DNA of 46,900 bases from Phycisphaerae bacterium (GTDB taxonomy: Bacteria > Planctomycetota > Phycisphaerae > Sedimentisphaerales > SM23-30), in contig JAEIOG010000033.1 of assembly GCA_016342495.1 (NCBI GenBank), positions 1 to 46,900 of the forward strand, given 5' to 3'. The stretch's first letter is position 1. Every line of letters begins with the position of its first letter. The translations under genes were made by a program, and so were the position numbers. This document shows, piece by piece, positions 6,094 to 15,090 of this stretch. The notes under the pieces are model-generated. The model had not been told where the DNA came from, did not search any database, and was given only the letters and a program-made list of their open reading frames with translations.

Positions 6094-7680
6094 ATGATAG
6101 AATATGTTTTAGCTGAGATGTCAATACCACTAGCAATTGGTATTGCCGTAGCGACACTGTTTGCCGGGATAATCGCAACAGTGCTATTTCAAAAGAAAGT
6201 CGCCAGTTCTAAACTTCAGGCGGCAGAACAGCAGGTAAAAAACGTTGTTGCTGAAGCTCAGGCCAAGGCCAGCAATATTATCAAGACAGCTGAGCTTGAA
6301 AGCAAATCCGAAATAATCGCCAAACGTGAAGAATTCGAAAAAGAAATAAATATAACCCGTAATGAATTGCGGGAATCCGAAAGGCATCTTAATAAAAGAG
6401 AAGATTCAGCCGAACGCCGTTGGGAATCTGCGGCAAGCAAAGAGAAATCTTTGGAAAAACGGGAAAATAAACTGCAGCAGAAAGAAAAATCCTTGCAGTC
6501 CAAGGACGAGCAGCTAAGTACCACATTAAATGAGCAAAGGGCGATATTATTGAGAATTTCAAATCTTTCAGCCGAAGAGGCCAAAGAGATTCTTCTGGAA
6601 AGACTCGAAGATGAAGTAACCCATGAATCTTCAACTATGATTGAAAGTATAGTAACTCGGGCGAAAGAAGAAGCAGAAGCTCGCAGTCGGGAAATTACCT
6701 TAAATGCTATTCAGCGTTATGCCGCTGAGCATACCTGTGACAGTACAGTTTCTACTGTGAATATCCCATCTGATGACATGAAAGGCCGGGTAATTGGTCG
6801 CGAAGGTCGTAATATCCGGGCATTTGAAAAAGCTACCGGTGTTGATGTAATTATTGATGATACCCCTGGTGCTGTTGTAGTATCAGCTTTTGACCCGGTT
6901 CGCCGTGAAGTTGCCCGCCGTTCACTGGAAAAACTTATTCAAGATGGCCGAATCCATCCAGCTCGTATCGAAGAACTGGTTATTGAAACTCAAAAAGAAG
7001 TTGAAAATCAGCTAACCGAAATAGGTAAACGGACAACATTAGAAGCCAACGTTAATGGCTTGAATTCTAAGCTCATGACTTATCTGGGTCGACTGAATTA
7101 TCGAACAAGTTATGGTCAAAATGTATTGCGTCATAGTATTGAAGTTGCATTTTTAGCACAATGTATGGCAGAAGAGCTTGGTCTTGATGGCAATATGGCA
7201 CGTCGTTGCGGTTTGTTACATGATATTGGTAAAGCCGTCGATCATGAAGTTGAAGGTGGGCATCCTCAAATTGGTGCTGATTTATTAAGAAAATTCAAGG
7301 AAAGGCCAGAAGTGCTTAATGCTGTTGCTGGTCATCATGGCGATGTAGCGGCGATTTCTCCTTATACGCCATTGGTAGCGGCCGCCGATGCAATGAGTGC
7401 GTCGCGACCTGGTGCCCGTCGTGAAACGCTGGAACGTTATATTAAACGTCTGGAAAATCTCGAAGGGATCGCAACTGGCTTTAATGGTGTTAAAAATGCA
7501 TATGCCATCCAGGCTGGCCGTGAGGTTCGCGTTATTGTCGATCCGGAAAATGTTGATGACGGTACCGCCTGGAAGATTGCCCGTGATATCGCTAAAAAGG
7601 TTGAAGATGAACTGACCTATCCAGGTGAAGTGAAAGTAACCCTGTTACGCGAAGTCCGCTGTATCGAGTTTGCCCGTTAG
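6094..7680 (+). CDS. rny: Ribonuclease Y
   Basis: A membrane-anchored endoribonuclease that starts mRNA decay. 528 residues in the family order: N-terminal transmembrane helix (about 13-31, [20 protein letters not shown]), a long charged coiled coil (about 35-205), a KH RNA-binding domain with [15 protein letters not shown] at about 231-245, then a HD hydrolase domain. The metal residues are in HSIEVAFLA (about 346) and [12 protein letters not shown] (His376-Asp377). The C-terminal block [19 protein letters not shown] is typical. The ATG is preceded by AGGAGA. ymdB follows on the same strand after 446 bases of repeats, the same gene order as in Firmicutes. Confidence 0.97.
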   Translation: MIEYVLAEMSIPLAIGIAVATLFAGIIATVLFQKKVASSKLQAAEQQVKNVVAEAQAKASNIIKTAELESKSEIIAKREEFEKEINITRNELRESERHLNKREDSAERRWESAASKEKSLEKRENKLQQKEKSLQSKDEQLSTTLNEQRAILLRISNLSAEEAKEILLERLEDEVTHESSTMIESIVTRAKEEAEARSREITLNAIQRYAAEHTCDSTVSTVNIPSDDMKGRVIGREGRNIRAFEKATGVDVIIDDTPGAVVVSAFDPVRREVARRSLEKLIQDGRIHPARIEELVIETQKEVENQLTEIGKRTTLEANVNGLNSKLMTYLGRLNYRTSYGQNVLRHSIEVAFLAQCMAEELGLDGNMARRCGLLHDIGKAVDHEVEGGHPQIGADLLRKFKERPEVLNAVAGHHGDVAAISPYTPLVAAADAMSASRPGARRETLERYIKRLENLEGIATGFNGVKNAYAIQAGREVRVIVDPENVDDGTAWKIARDIAKKVEDELTYPGEVKVTLLREVRCIEFAR

Positions 7681-7689
7681 GCAGACAGG

Positions 7690-7754
7690 CAGGCTGAGCC
7701 TGCACACTGCTCGTTGTTGTCGGTGATGGTTTTTGCCGCTTCCGTTGGGCGCTG
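7690..7754 (+). repeat. 65-bp repeat (family D), copy 1
   Basis: Starts with the palindrome CAGGCTGAGCCTG and ends with CGCTTCCGTTGGGCGCTG. It aligns without gaps to 7802-7866, with four mismatches by eye. Confidence 0.85.
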
Positions 7755-7801
7755 TAGCTGTCTGCTTCGTGCTTGGGTTTGAGACGGATTATGGTTTAGG
7801 A

Positions 7802-7866
7802 CAGGCTGAGCCTGCACCCTGCTCGTTGTTGTCGGTGATGTTGTTTGTCGCTTCCGTTGGGCGCTG
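7802..7866 (+). repeat. 65-bp repeat (family D), copy 2
   Basis: Second copy, 112 bp after the first. The intervening 47 bp are not repeated. The palindromic start and the identical ends suggest a REP-like unit duplicated locally. Confidence 0.85.
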
Positions 7867-7871
7867 GAGGT

Positions 7872-7937
7872 GTATGTAATAATTGGTATTGCTATTGCGA
7901 TATGGGTTTTATCAGCATGGGCAGAGCCCATCCTACC
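7872..7937 (-). repeat. Dispersed two-hairpin repeat (family A), copy 3
   Basis: Minus-strand reading: GGTAGGATGGGC, TCT, GCCCATGCTGATAAAA, then ATCGC-AATA-GCAAT. The match to copy 2 continues through the second hairpin into an AATTATT tail. Confidence 0.85.
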
Positions 7938-8126
7938 GGTTTGAGTTTGAGATGAATTTTGTTAGGAAGATGTGTTCGGCGCCTACGCGGGAATGACATA
8001 TGCCAAGGGGCTGCTTTGGCAGACCCTTGCCACCCAGTGGGGTTTTGAATTTTATTGTGACAATCGAAAAGTTTCCACCTGGATGGGGTGGGTGATTTTG
8101 TTTATTAGGTTAGATTGGAAAGTTTC

Positions 8127-8954
8127 ATGCAGATTAAAGTTTTATGTATTGGTGATCTTGTCGGAAGGCCGGGTCGGCATGTGCTGCATGAAAAATTAGC
8201 TGGTATCGTCGAAGAAAATGAAATCGATTGTGTCATTTGCAATGTAGAAAATGCCGCTGGTGGGTCAGGGCTTACCGATAAAATTCATTCTAAATTGCTG
8301 AATCAAGGTGTGCATTTAATGACGATGGGCGATCATATTTATCGTAAAAGAGATATTATCGCTACCCTTCAGAATTCCAAGGCTTTAGTTAAACCCGCAA
8401 ATTTAGCTATAACCGCTGCCGGTCAGGATTATGCGGTTTATCACACGGCAAAAGGGGCATCGGTTGCGGTGGTTTCTTTATTGGGGCGGATGTATATGAA
8501 TCTGCAAGCCGACAATCCTTATAATGCTATCGATAGAATCCTGTCAAGAATTCCCAGTGATATACGAATTATTATTGTTGATATGCATGCCGAAGCGACC
8601 AGCGAAAAAATCGCGATGGGTTGGCATCTTGATGGCCGTGTTAGTGTTGTCTTTGGTACTCATACCCATGTGATGACAGCTGATGAAAGAGTTTTGCCCA
8701 AGGGCACAGGCTATATAACTGATGTTGGTATGACTGGCCCACATGAATCGGTTATTGGCAGGAATGTCGAACCGGTGCTGAAAAGCCTGACGACTAATAT
8801 GCCATTTCCTTTCAGCATTGCCACCAATGATCTGCGGATGAATGGTATCATTGCGACGATCAATTCTCATACTGGCCAAACTTCTGAGATCAAACGCATA
8901 ACCGTCAGTTGCGACTATGACAATGGCGGGTCTTATGACCAGGATGATCGGTAA
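8127..8954 (+). CDS. ymdB: YmdB-family metallophosphoesterase (2',3'-cyclic nucleotide phosphodiesterase)
   Basis: 275 residues from the ATG at 8127. YmdB-type enzymes use a dinuclear metal centre and hydrolyse cyclic nucleotide phosphodiesters. Visible motifs are IGDLVGRPGR at the start, NVENAAGGSG, MGDHIY, DMHAEATSEK and GTHTHVMTADERVL, in the order expected for the family (TIGR00282 type). A TTG four codons earlier would extend the frame but lacks support; GGAAAG precedes the ATG closely. Its location after rny mirrors the rny-ymdB operon of Bacillus, supporting a role linked to RNA turnover and signalling. The C-terminal DYDNGGSYDQDDR is an acidic extension. Confidence 0.92.
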   Translation: MQIKVLCIGDLVGRPGRHVLHEKLAGIVEENEIDCVICNVENAAGGSGLTDKIHSKLLNQGVHLMTMGDHIYRKRDIIATLQNSKALVKPANLAITAAGQDYAVYHTAKGASVAVVSLLGRMYMNLQADNPYNAIDRILSRIPSDIRIIIVDMHAEATSEKIAMGWHLDGRVSVVFGTHTHVMTADERVLPKGTGYITDVGMTGPHESVIGRNVEPVLKSLTTNMPFPFSIATNDLRMNGIIATINSHTGQTSEIKRITVSCDYDNGGSYDQDDR

Positions 8955-9054
8955 TAGATTGCTGTTTATACCATTTCATTGAGATATTTACTGAATTAGT
9001 ATATGAACAAGTTATGATGTGATTTAGAATTTTACTGGCAGGGAAAGAATATAA

Positions 9055-9100
9055 GAATAGGACACGGATTTTGACGGATTGAACGGATTTTGCGGATTTG
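9055..9100 (+). repeat. CGGATT-type dispersed repeat (family C), copy 2
   Basis: ATAGGACACGGATTTTGACG, then GATTGAACGGATTTTGCGGATT. Near-identical to the minus-strand copy at 3521-3564. Confidence 0.75.
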
Positions 9101-9149
9101 ATTGGGCGGGTTTTTTTAATGGCTATTGGTGAATACAAGCCTGGAATGT

Positions 9150-9210
9150 ATGATTTGGGTATCGCTAACGCGATGTGATTTTTATCAGCATGGGCATAGC
9201 CCATCCTACC
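9150..9210 (-). repeat. Dispersed two-hairpin repeat (family A), copy 4
   Basis: Minus-strand reading: GGTAGGATGGGC, TAT, GCCCATGCTGATAAAAAT, CAC, then ATCGC-GTTA-GCGAT. The second stem matches copy 2 but the loop differs, indicating that the hairpin is what is conserved. Confidence 0.85.
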
Positions 9211-9250
9211 TGCAGTTGGCACAAGCTGGAAGTTTGTGCTACTTTGCTGT

Positions 9251-9283
9251 AAAAAAAGCCCGCGACGAATTGCCGTGGGCTTT
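9251..9283 (-). terminator. Rho-independent terminator of topA
   Basis: On the minus strand AAAGCCC (9283-9277) pairs with GGGCTTT (9261-9255), followed directly by more T (GGGCTTTTTTT). It starts nine bases after the topA stop codon. Confidence 0.8.
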
Positions 9284-9291
9284 GATTGTTT

Positions 9292-11814
9292 TTATATTCC
9301 CAGGTCTTCGGTTGGTTCTGTTTCAGTTTTTTTGGCAGTTTTCTTTTTGGTTGCCTTTTTCGTAGTTTTTTTGACGGTTTTTTTTGTTGTCTTTTTTACC
9401 GTTTTTTTCTTAGTCTTGGTGGTTGTTTCGCTGTCATCATCATCGGCTTTTTTCTTTTTCTTACGGCCTAGCAGTTCGTCGGCTTCTTCATAAGTTTTTG
9501 GTGGCCAGATGCCTTTTTCCTGAAGTTCTTTCAGATGGTCGAATTCTTTCATGCTGATAATAGTGCGGCAGCGAGGGAAGCGGCCACAGCCGAGGAATTC
9601 GCCACGTTTGCTATCGCGGATGACCAGTTCGCCTTCACATTTATAACAGCGGATGCCGGATGGTTTAGCTGGTGCTTTAGGCGGCAATGGAGTGCCATCT
9701 TTGTCGAGTTTCTGAGTTGTTTTGCATTCGGGATAATCCTGGCAACCAAGGAAATCGCCAAATCTGCCTTTGCGCAAAATCATAGGTTTGCCACAATTTG
9801 GGCATTTATGTTCGGTTTCTTCCGGGCCACACATTTTGCCATCACGATCGCAAGGTGAAGCGAATTTACAGGTTGGATATGTGCCACAGGAAAGGAAGCG
9901 ACCATTTTTTCCAAAGCGGTAGACCATGGGTTCGCTACATTCGGGGCATTTGTATTCGGATGGTTGAGTTTCAGCCTTGGCGTGAGTCATTTCTTCATGA
10001 GCCCGGTCAAGGTTTTCCTTGAAAGGAGCGTAAAAGTCTTTCAGGACCTGAACCCAGTTGAGATGTTGTTCTTCGATTTTATCAAGCTGTTCTTCGACAT
10101 GGCTGGTGAAAGCCAGATCCATAATACGAGGGAAATGTTCGGTTAGTTTGTCGGTTACAACTATGCCCAGGTCGGTGGCGTGGAATTTCTTTTCGAGCTG
10201 TTCAACATATTCACGGTCCTGGATAGTCGAAATGATCGAGGCATAAGTTGATGGACGGCCAATGCCTTTGGCTTCAAGCATTTTCACCAGTGATGCTTCA
10301 GTATAACGTGCCGGTGGCGAGGTGAAATGCTGGGTCGGGTCGATATTAACAGGGAAAACCTGCTGGTCGATATTGATTTCGGGCATGATCTGGTCGTCAG
10401 TCATGGTCAAGCCAGCTATCTTGGTAAAGCCATCGAAAACTAATACACGGCCCGATGCTTTGAATATTGCGTTGACTGATTTGTTATCTGTATCGGTGCC
10501 TTTAGCTTCGATGTTGACGGTGGTAACATTCCATTTAGCCGGGGTCATCTGACAGGAAACAAATCTGTTCCAGATCAGCTGATAAAGTTTGTGTTGCTGG
10601 GGAGTAGAAGAGTTTTTTATCATATCAGGGGTGATATTGACATCGGTAGGGCGTATAGCTTCGTGAGCTTCCTGGGCTTTTTTATTGGAAGAGCCATAGA
10701 AATTTGGCTTGGCCGGTAGATATTCCGGGCCGAAGTTACCGGATATAAAGCCACGAGCAGCATTAAGAGCTTCTGGAGCAAGTTGGGTACTGTCGGTACG
10801 CATATAGGTGATAAGACCGACACTGCCCATGCCATCAACTTCGATACCTTCATAAAGATTTTGAGCCAACCGCATGGTGTTTTTGGCTGCATAGCCGAGT
10901 CGGTTAGCTGCCTGTTGCTGGAGGGTACTGGTGATAAATGGGGCCGAAGGACGAGTTAAGCTCTGTCTTGTATTTATGTCACTGACTTTATAATCGCTGT
11001 CTTTGATAGCGTTATAGACAGCCATTGTATCTTTTTCATTGTCTGGTTTGAAAGGTTTATTATTGATGTTAACTAGTTGTGTTTCCAGACAGTTATGTTC
11101 AAGGAACCATTGAGCTTTTTGTTTTTGAGTTGGTTTGCCCTTGTCATGGGATTCTAAGAAAGTTTTATATTTGTCGTTTAGGTCACCTGGCTGATTAACG
11201 CAGAAGATTCCACCGATTTTCCAATATTCATCGGGGATGAAAGCTTTGATTTCTTTTTCACGATCTACGACAAGTTTGACGGCTACAGACTGTACGCGGC
11301 CAGCAGAAAGGCCCCGAGCGATTTTTTTCCAGAGAAGGGGGCTGATCTGATAGCCTACGATCCGGTCAAGGATGCGGCGGGCCTGCTGAGCGTAAACCTT
11401 GTCCATGTCTAGATTTAGCGGATGAGCGAAGGCATGCTGGATGCTGTCTTTGGTGATAGAGTTAAAGACAACACGTTTGAACTGTTCGGGTTTGATTTTG
11501 AGAGCTTCGGTCAAATGCCATGCAATAGCCTCTCCTTCGCGATCCAAATCAGCTGCGAGATAGACAAAATCGCACTCTTTTAGAGCTTTGCGAAGATTTG
11601 TCAAAGTTTTTTGCCGGGTTGGCATAATTTCGTAGGTTGGCTCGAAGTCATTTTCGATGTCAACATTCATATTTTTGCCAGGCAGGTCGCGTATGTGTCC
11701 CATCGAAGCCATCACCTTGAAGTTTGGCCCAAGGTATTTGTTTATTGTTTTTGCTTTTGCGGGCGATTCGACGATTACCAGCGATTTTCCTGAAGTTTTG
11801 GTTTTGGCTGCCAT
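9292..11814 (-). CDS. topA: DNA topoisomerase I
   Basis: A type IA topoisomerase that relaxes negative supercoils. 840 residues from the ATG at 11814; an ATG three codons upstream is too close to the AGGT ribosome binding site. The Toprim domain comes first (VIVESPAKAKT, GHIRDLPG, DREGEAIAWHL). The active-site tyrosine is about Tyr337 in GLITYMRTDSTQ, and SAGRVQSVA is the other core block. Three C4 zinc ribbons follow (CPECSEPM, CPNCGKPM, CYKCEGELV). The last 65 or so residues are a Lys/Thr-rich tail of KKTVKKTTKK repeats ending in an acidic TETEPTEDL. This resembles histone H1-like tails on some bacterial topoisomerases and probably adds DNA binding. The gene is monocistronic, with its own terminator. 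Confidence 0.97.
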   Translation of the reverse strand: MAAKTKTSGKSLVIVESPAKAKTINKYLGPNFKVMASMGHIRDLPGKNMNVDIENDFEPTYEIMPTRQKTLTNLRKALKECDFVYLAADLDREGEAIAWHLTEALKIKPEQFKRVVFNSITKDSIQHAFAHPLNLDMDKVYAQQARRILDRIVGYQISPLLWKKIARGLSAGRVQSVAVKLVVDREKEIKAFIPDEYWKIGGIFCVNQPGDLNDKYKTFLESHDKGKPTQKQKAQWFLEHNCLETQLVNINNKPFKPDNEKDTMAVYNAIKDSDYKVSDINTRQSLTRPSAPFITSTLQQQAANRLGYAAKNTMRLAQNLYEGIEVDGMGSVGLITYMRTDSTQLAPEALNAARGFISGNFGPEYLPAKPNFYGSSNKKAQEAHEAIRPTDVNITPDMIKNSSTPQQHKLYQLIWNRFVSCQMTPAKWNVTTVNIEAKGTDTDNKSVNAIFKASGRVLVFDGFTKIAGLTMTDDQIMPEINIDQQVFPVNIDPTQHFTSPPARYTEASLVKMLEAKGIGRPSTYASIISTIQDREYVEQLEKKFHATDLGIVVTDKLTEHFPRIMDLAFTSHVEEQLDKIEEQHLNWVQVLKDFYAPFKENLDRAHEEMTHAKAETQPSEYKCPECSEPMVYRFGKNGRFLSCGTYPTCKFASPCDRDGKMCGPEETEHKCPNCGKPMILRKGRFGDFLGCQDYPECKTTQKLDKDGTPLPPKAPAKPSGIRCYKCEGELVIRDSKRGEFLGCGRFPRCRTIISMKEFDHLKELQEKGIWPPKTYEEADELLGRKKKKKADDDDSETTTKTKKKTVKKTTKKTVKKTTKKATKKKTAKKTETEPTEDLGI

Positions 11815-12532
11815 ATAAATCATTACCTATAAAGGAGATACAGTTTTCGTTACTATTAAAATATAATTTTGTTGGCCCAAAGTATTGCAGATTCTGCAGT
11901 TATTGTCAAATGCTATACCTATATTATGTGGGCGGTCAGTATGCCCGGAGGCAATATTGGTATCGGCCAAAAAAGGTCGATCTTAATAGTAAAATATAAA
12001 TAATCCAAGACAAGGCAAATATCAGAGGGAGAAAGTTATGTCAAGATAAAATAATAAATAATTAGGTTTGCAGGGGTGTTTTTAAGGGTCAAATAGAGTT
12101 ATTTAGGCTGGTGGGAATAGCTATTTTAATCATTTAAAAAAATAAATGAATATTTTGTTATGGGACCATGTGGGTTTTTGTTGTGCATTTAGCGATAAAA
12201 AACTAAGAAGTACAAAAAATAACTGGATTTTATGGGCTACCAGAGCGATAAAGGTATTGATAGCAAATAATTATAGCAATGGAGTTATAAGGCTATTAAG
12301 TAGAAGATTGTTATATGAGTGAGAGGTTAAGGTGGAATTCTGGTAGGACCGGATTGGTTATTGGGTATGTCAGAGTGGAAAAAATAGCCTAAAGAGAGAA
12401 TTCTTGTTTGCTATAAATGGCTAACATCCTTATACTACAAAGTTTACAGAAATGGCGTAAAGTGTCTAGAATCGATTTTTAACAGGTATCGTCATAGAAA
12501 TATAACCACAGATATGTTGGAGTTGAAATTAA
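11815..12532. other. Divergent intergenic region topA / SurA-like gene
   Basis: About 720 bases of AT-rich sequence between two divergently transcribed genes, presumably holding both promoters. A short CTGCAGATTCTGCAG-like direct/inverted motif lies near 11886-11900. I could not place a -35/-10 pair with confidence and found no ORF with a ribosome binding site. Confidence 0.4.
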
Positions 12533-14728
12533 ATGCAGTGGATTCATGATAATAAAAAGAAATTGTTAGTTGGCTTTGGTATTTTGATCATGGTTGGTTT
12601 TTTGATACCTAACCTTGGTGGTTTCGGTCGTTCCAGTGGTCGCAATGCCACGGTCGGCACCTATGTTGACAGCAATGGAGACAGCCATGAAATAGATTCT
12701 TATACGATGTCCCGGGCTGGTGCGGCTTTGTCAGTTATGCAGCAGATGGGCGTTGATAAAAATGGTGTGGCGATGAGTTTGAATTTGAGTCCTCAATCGC
12801 AAATGATAAACAATATCAGTGCGGTTGTATTTGGTTTCCCTGGCGACAGTGAAACCCAGATAAATAATATCAAAGAAAGCATCAATAGCAGCGAAGACCT
12901 TGACCAGGTGCGCAAAGATGCTTTGTGCAAACATGCTGAAAGTTTTGGCAAAGATGGCAAGCTTTCGCCACAGATGAAATTTATCATGCTGGCTCAGGAA
13001 GCACATGCAAATGGTATTTATGTTTCCGAAGAGACAGTTAACAGCGTTTTGAAAACATTAACTGCCTATGGAGCACCTTCGATATCTGTGGCTTCACAGA
13101 CTTCGCGGATGGCCAAGTCTGATTTGAAGGCTGCGATAGCTGATTATTTAGCGATAGCTCGTTATTATCAGATAATGGCTTCAGGTTTGAATTTTACCGA
13201 AGAACAAATTCGTAAAGCTACGATGGAGATTTATCAGAGATCGCATTTGAATGGTCGCTATGTTGAACTTAATAGCAGGGAATATATCAGCAAGGTTGCA
13301 GAGCCAACGATTGCCCAGCAGGCTGAGATGTTTGAAACCTATAAAGCGGTGAAACCTGATGCTATAGATGAAGAAACTAATCCAGCGGGCTATAGCTATT
13401 ATTTACCTGATCGGGTGCAGGTGGAATATCTGAAGGTTGATGCAGAAGAAATCAAAACAGCAGTTACTAAATCGCTGGAAGCAGAAGGCAAATTAAAAGC
13501 CAGTGCATTGCGTGATTACTGGCAGGAAAATAAGAGTAAATTCGGTGAAAGAGATTTTCCTGATGTAGAAGATTATGTTCGTCGCACATTGATAAATGCA
13601 GAAGTGGAAAATGTAGCCAAAGATTTACTGGTTAAGGCCAAGGCCAAAGCTACAGGCAAAGAGGTAAGCTTTGATCAAGTGGTTACTGCTCTTGCAGGAC
13701 AGGGCTATAAACTTACTGTTGGTACAACAGACTTTTTGAGCAGTGATGATTTGCGTAGCAGCCAAGATATTATGTGGGCTACAATGTTGACGGAAGTGCA
13801 GTCATATGATTTGTTTGCTGATGCGGCCTTTAACCTTGAAGGTATTGTTGCAGAAGCTGATGAAAAAACAGTTAAGCTTTATGATGTCATCGGCCCAGCC
13901 CAGAAATATTCAGGTGGTCAGGCTTATTTAATAGGTCGTGTTATCGCTGTGGACAAGGCTCGTGAGCCTAAGAATATTAAAGATGATGGTCGTTTTGGCG
14001 GAGTGGATGCTGAGATTAAACTGGCTGAAAACGAAAAGAGCAAAACGGAAGAACAGGTTATTTCAGATTTTAAGGCTAAACAGGCCGAAGCGATGATGAA
14101 AGCTGATGCTGACGAATTTGCCAAAGCCGCTAAGGTTGATTTTGCTGCGGCCCTGACAGCACTCAATGCTAAGATGAAAAAAGATCCTAAGGCTCCAGAT
14201 AGAATCCTGGCAGTTGATATTGCTGTATTATGTGAGGGCTTGGAAAAGGCCGTTGCTGAATCGGGAGCACTAAGTAAACAAGTAGCTGATTTGCAACAGG
14301 AATTTACCAAGGCAATGGAGCAGAGTAAAGATGAGGCAATGTTAAGCAGTTTCCAAAGTCGTTACCAGACATTGGATAATCAGATGAAACAAAAGCAGAA
14401 TGAAATTCAAAGGAAACAAGCTGAACTTTCAGAATTATATGAATTAAGTAAAGAAATTGAAGTTCCAGAAGATAGTCTTTATGTTCAAGATGATTTGGTT
14501 GGCAAGTGTCGTATTTTTGATAATCTTATGCCACAGCCAGTTCCACAGAGTCAATATGACATGGGCAAGTCAGCCTATGCCGGTCAGATGGCCAGCGTTA
14601 GCACGGGTCTGGTAATGTTTGACCATTTCAGCCCGGCAGCTATAACTGCCCGTAATCAGTGGAAACCTGAAAAAGAAGACGTGGACGAAACTGAGGCTGA
14701 AGATGGCGCAAAGGAAACAGAAAATTAA
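12533..14728 (+). CDS. Membrane-anchored SurA/PpiD-like periplasmic folding factor
   Basis: 731 residues. A short cytoplasmic start (MQWIHDNKKK) and one transmembrane helix (about 11-29, LLVGFGILIMVGFLIPNLGG) lead to a large external region. That region is helical and charged, with chaperone-like segments (for example SPQMKFIMLAQEAHANGIYVS) as in SurA N-terminal/PpiD proteins. Near 600-660 there is a Gln/Lys-rich coiled coil (QSRYQTLDNQMKQKQNEIQ) and the C-terminus is acidic. I see no clear parvulin catalytic block, so chaperone activity is more likely than isomerase activity. GGAG lies about 11 nt before the ATG. The following gene encodes a PPIC-type protein, supporting a shared role in outer-membrane protein folding. 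Confidence 0.72.
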   Translation: MQWIHDNKKKLLVGFGILIMVGFLIPNLGGFGRSSGRNATVGTYVDSNGDSHEIDSYTMSRAGAALSVMQQMGVDKNGVAMSLNLSPQSQMINNISAVVFGFPGDSETQINNIKESINSSEDLDQVRKDALCKHAESFGKDGKLSPQMKFIMLAQEAHANGIYVSEETVNSVLKTLTAYGAPSISVASQTSRMAKSDLKAAIADYLAIARYYQIMASGLNFTEEQIRKATMEIYQRSHLNGRYVELNSREYISKVAEPTIAQQAEMFETYKAVKPDAIDEETNPAGYSYYLPDRVQVEYLKVDAEEIKTAVTKSLEAEGKLKASALRDYWQENKSKFGERDFPDVEDYVRRTLINAEVENVAKDLLVKAKAKATGKEVSFDQVVTALAGQGYKLTVGTTDFLSSDDLRSSQDIMWATMLTEVQSYDLFADAAFNLEGIVAEADEKTVKLYDVIGPAQKYSGGQAYLIGRVIAVDKAREPKNIKDDGRFGGVDAEIKLAENEKSKTEEQVISDFKAKQAEAMMKADADEFAKAAKVDFAAALTALNAKMKKDPKAPDRILAVDIAVLCEGLEKAVAESGALSKQVADLQQEFTKAMEQSKDEAMLSSFQSRYQTLDNQMKQKQNEIQRKQAELSELYELSKEIEVPEDSLYVQDDLVGKCRIFDNLMPQPVPQSQYDMGKSAYAGQMASVSTGLVMFDHFSPAAITARNQWKPEKEDVDETEAEDGAKETEN

Positions 14729-14883
14729 TATATACCCAAAGGGTATGATTTTATCTGGCAGAGCCAATGCTAAAGCCTTACAGCATGTGAACTTATAGGT
14801 AGACAAAACGGACAAACTCAATTGTTATGAGTATAAATATAATATGAGATTTTTTGATCCCTTATAACAGTATTAAAAATGAT

Positions 14884-14915
14884 GGTGGCATGATTCATAA
14901 GTGGGTCATGTCACC
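14884..14915 (+). terminator. Weak candidate terminator hairpin
   Basis: GGTGGCATGA (14884-14893) pairs with TCATGTCACC (14906-14915) with one G-U pair on the + strand. Only a short TTTGT follows, so termination is uncertain. Confidence 0.35.
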
Positions 14916-14961
14916 TTTGTAATTATGGAATAATGGTAAGATTTTAGCGATCAGGGCAATT

Positions 14962-15023
14962 GGTGATTGTTGATATCGCCATGGCGGTATGATTTTTATC
15001 AGCATGGTATAGCCCATCGGACC
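14962..15023 (-). repeat. Dispersed two-hairpin repeat (family A), copy 5
   Basis: Minus-strand reading: GGTCCGATGGGC, TAT, ACCATGCTGATAAAAAT, then ACCGCCATGGCGAT. Stem 2 has a different sequence from copies 2 and 4 but is still self-complementary (CGCC/GGCG). Confidence 0.75.
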
Positions 15024-15090
15024 TGCTAAAAGTGAAAAGATGTGGTATTTTCCCTAAGTAAATGATATTTAAAACACAGGAGATTTAATT

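Larger units (their letters stand above)
7681..8126. other. Repeat-filled spacer between rny and ymdB
   Basis: Contains two 65-bp repeats 112 bp apart (family D), one copy of repeat A, and near 7980-8000 a piece reading CGCCTACGCGGGAATGAC, like common bacterial intergenic repeats. The following GCCAAGGGGCTGCTTTGGCA (from about 8001) is a further imperfect palindrome. Frames here are artefacts of the repeats. Confidence 0.6.
8955..9250. other. Repeat-bearing gap between convergent ymdB and topA
   Basis: Holds one CGGATT-type repeat (9055-9100) and one copy of repeat A (9150-9210), then the topA terminator. No gene is seen. Confidence 0.6.
14729..15090. other. Spacer with hairpins and repeat A
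   Basis: A small hairpin (ATACCC-AAA-GGGTAT, 14732-14746) just after the stop codon and a larger one at 14884-14915 (listed) may end transcription. Repeat A copy 5 follows. The AGGAGA ribosome binding site of the next gene lies at about 15078-15083. No ORF is seen. Confidence 0.5.

Noticed and set aside
7972-8199. 75-codon + strand frame between rny and ymdB
   Set aside because: It starts in repeat debris, overlaps the start of ymdB in another frame, and has no family resemblance.
9236-9493. Hydrophobic Phe/Val-rich + strand frames
   Set aside because: They are the antisense of the Lys-rich tail of topA (AAG/AAA read backwards gives CTT/TTT) and have no independent support.
11724-11999. 91-codon + strand frame across the topA start
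   Set aside because: It overlaps the start of topA on the other strand and its promoter region; no ribosome binding site or family resemblance.
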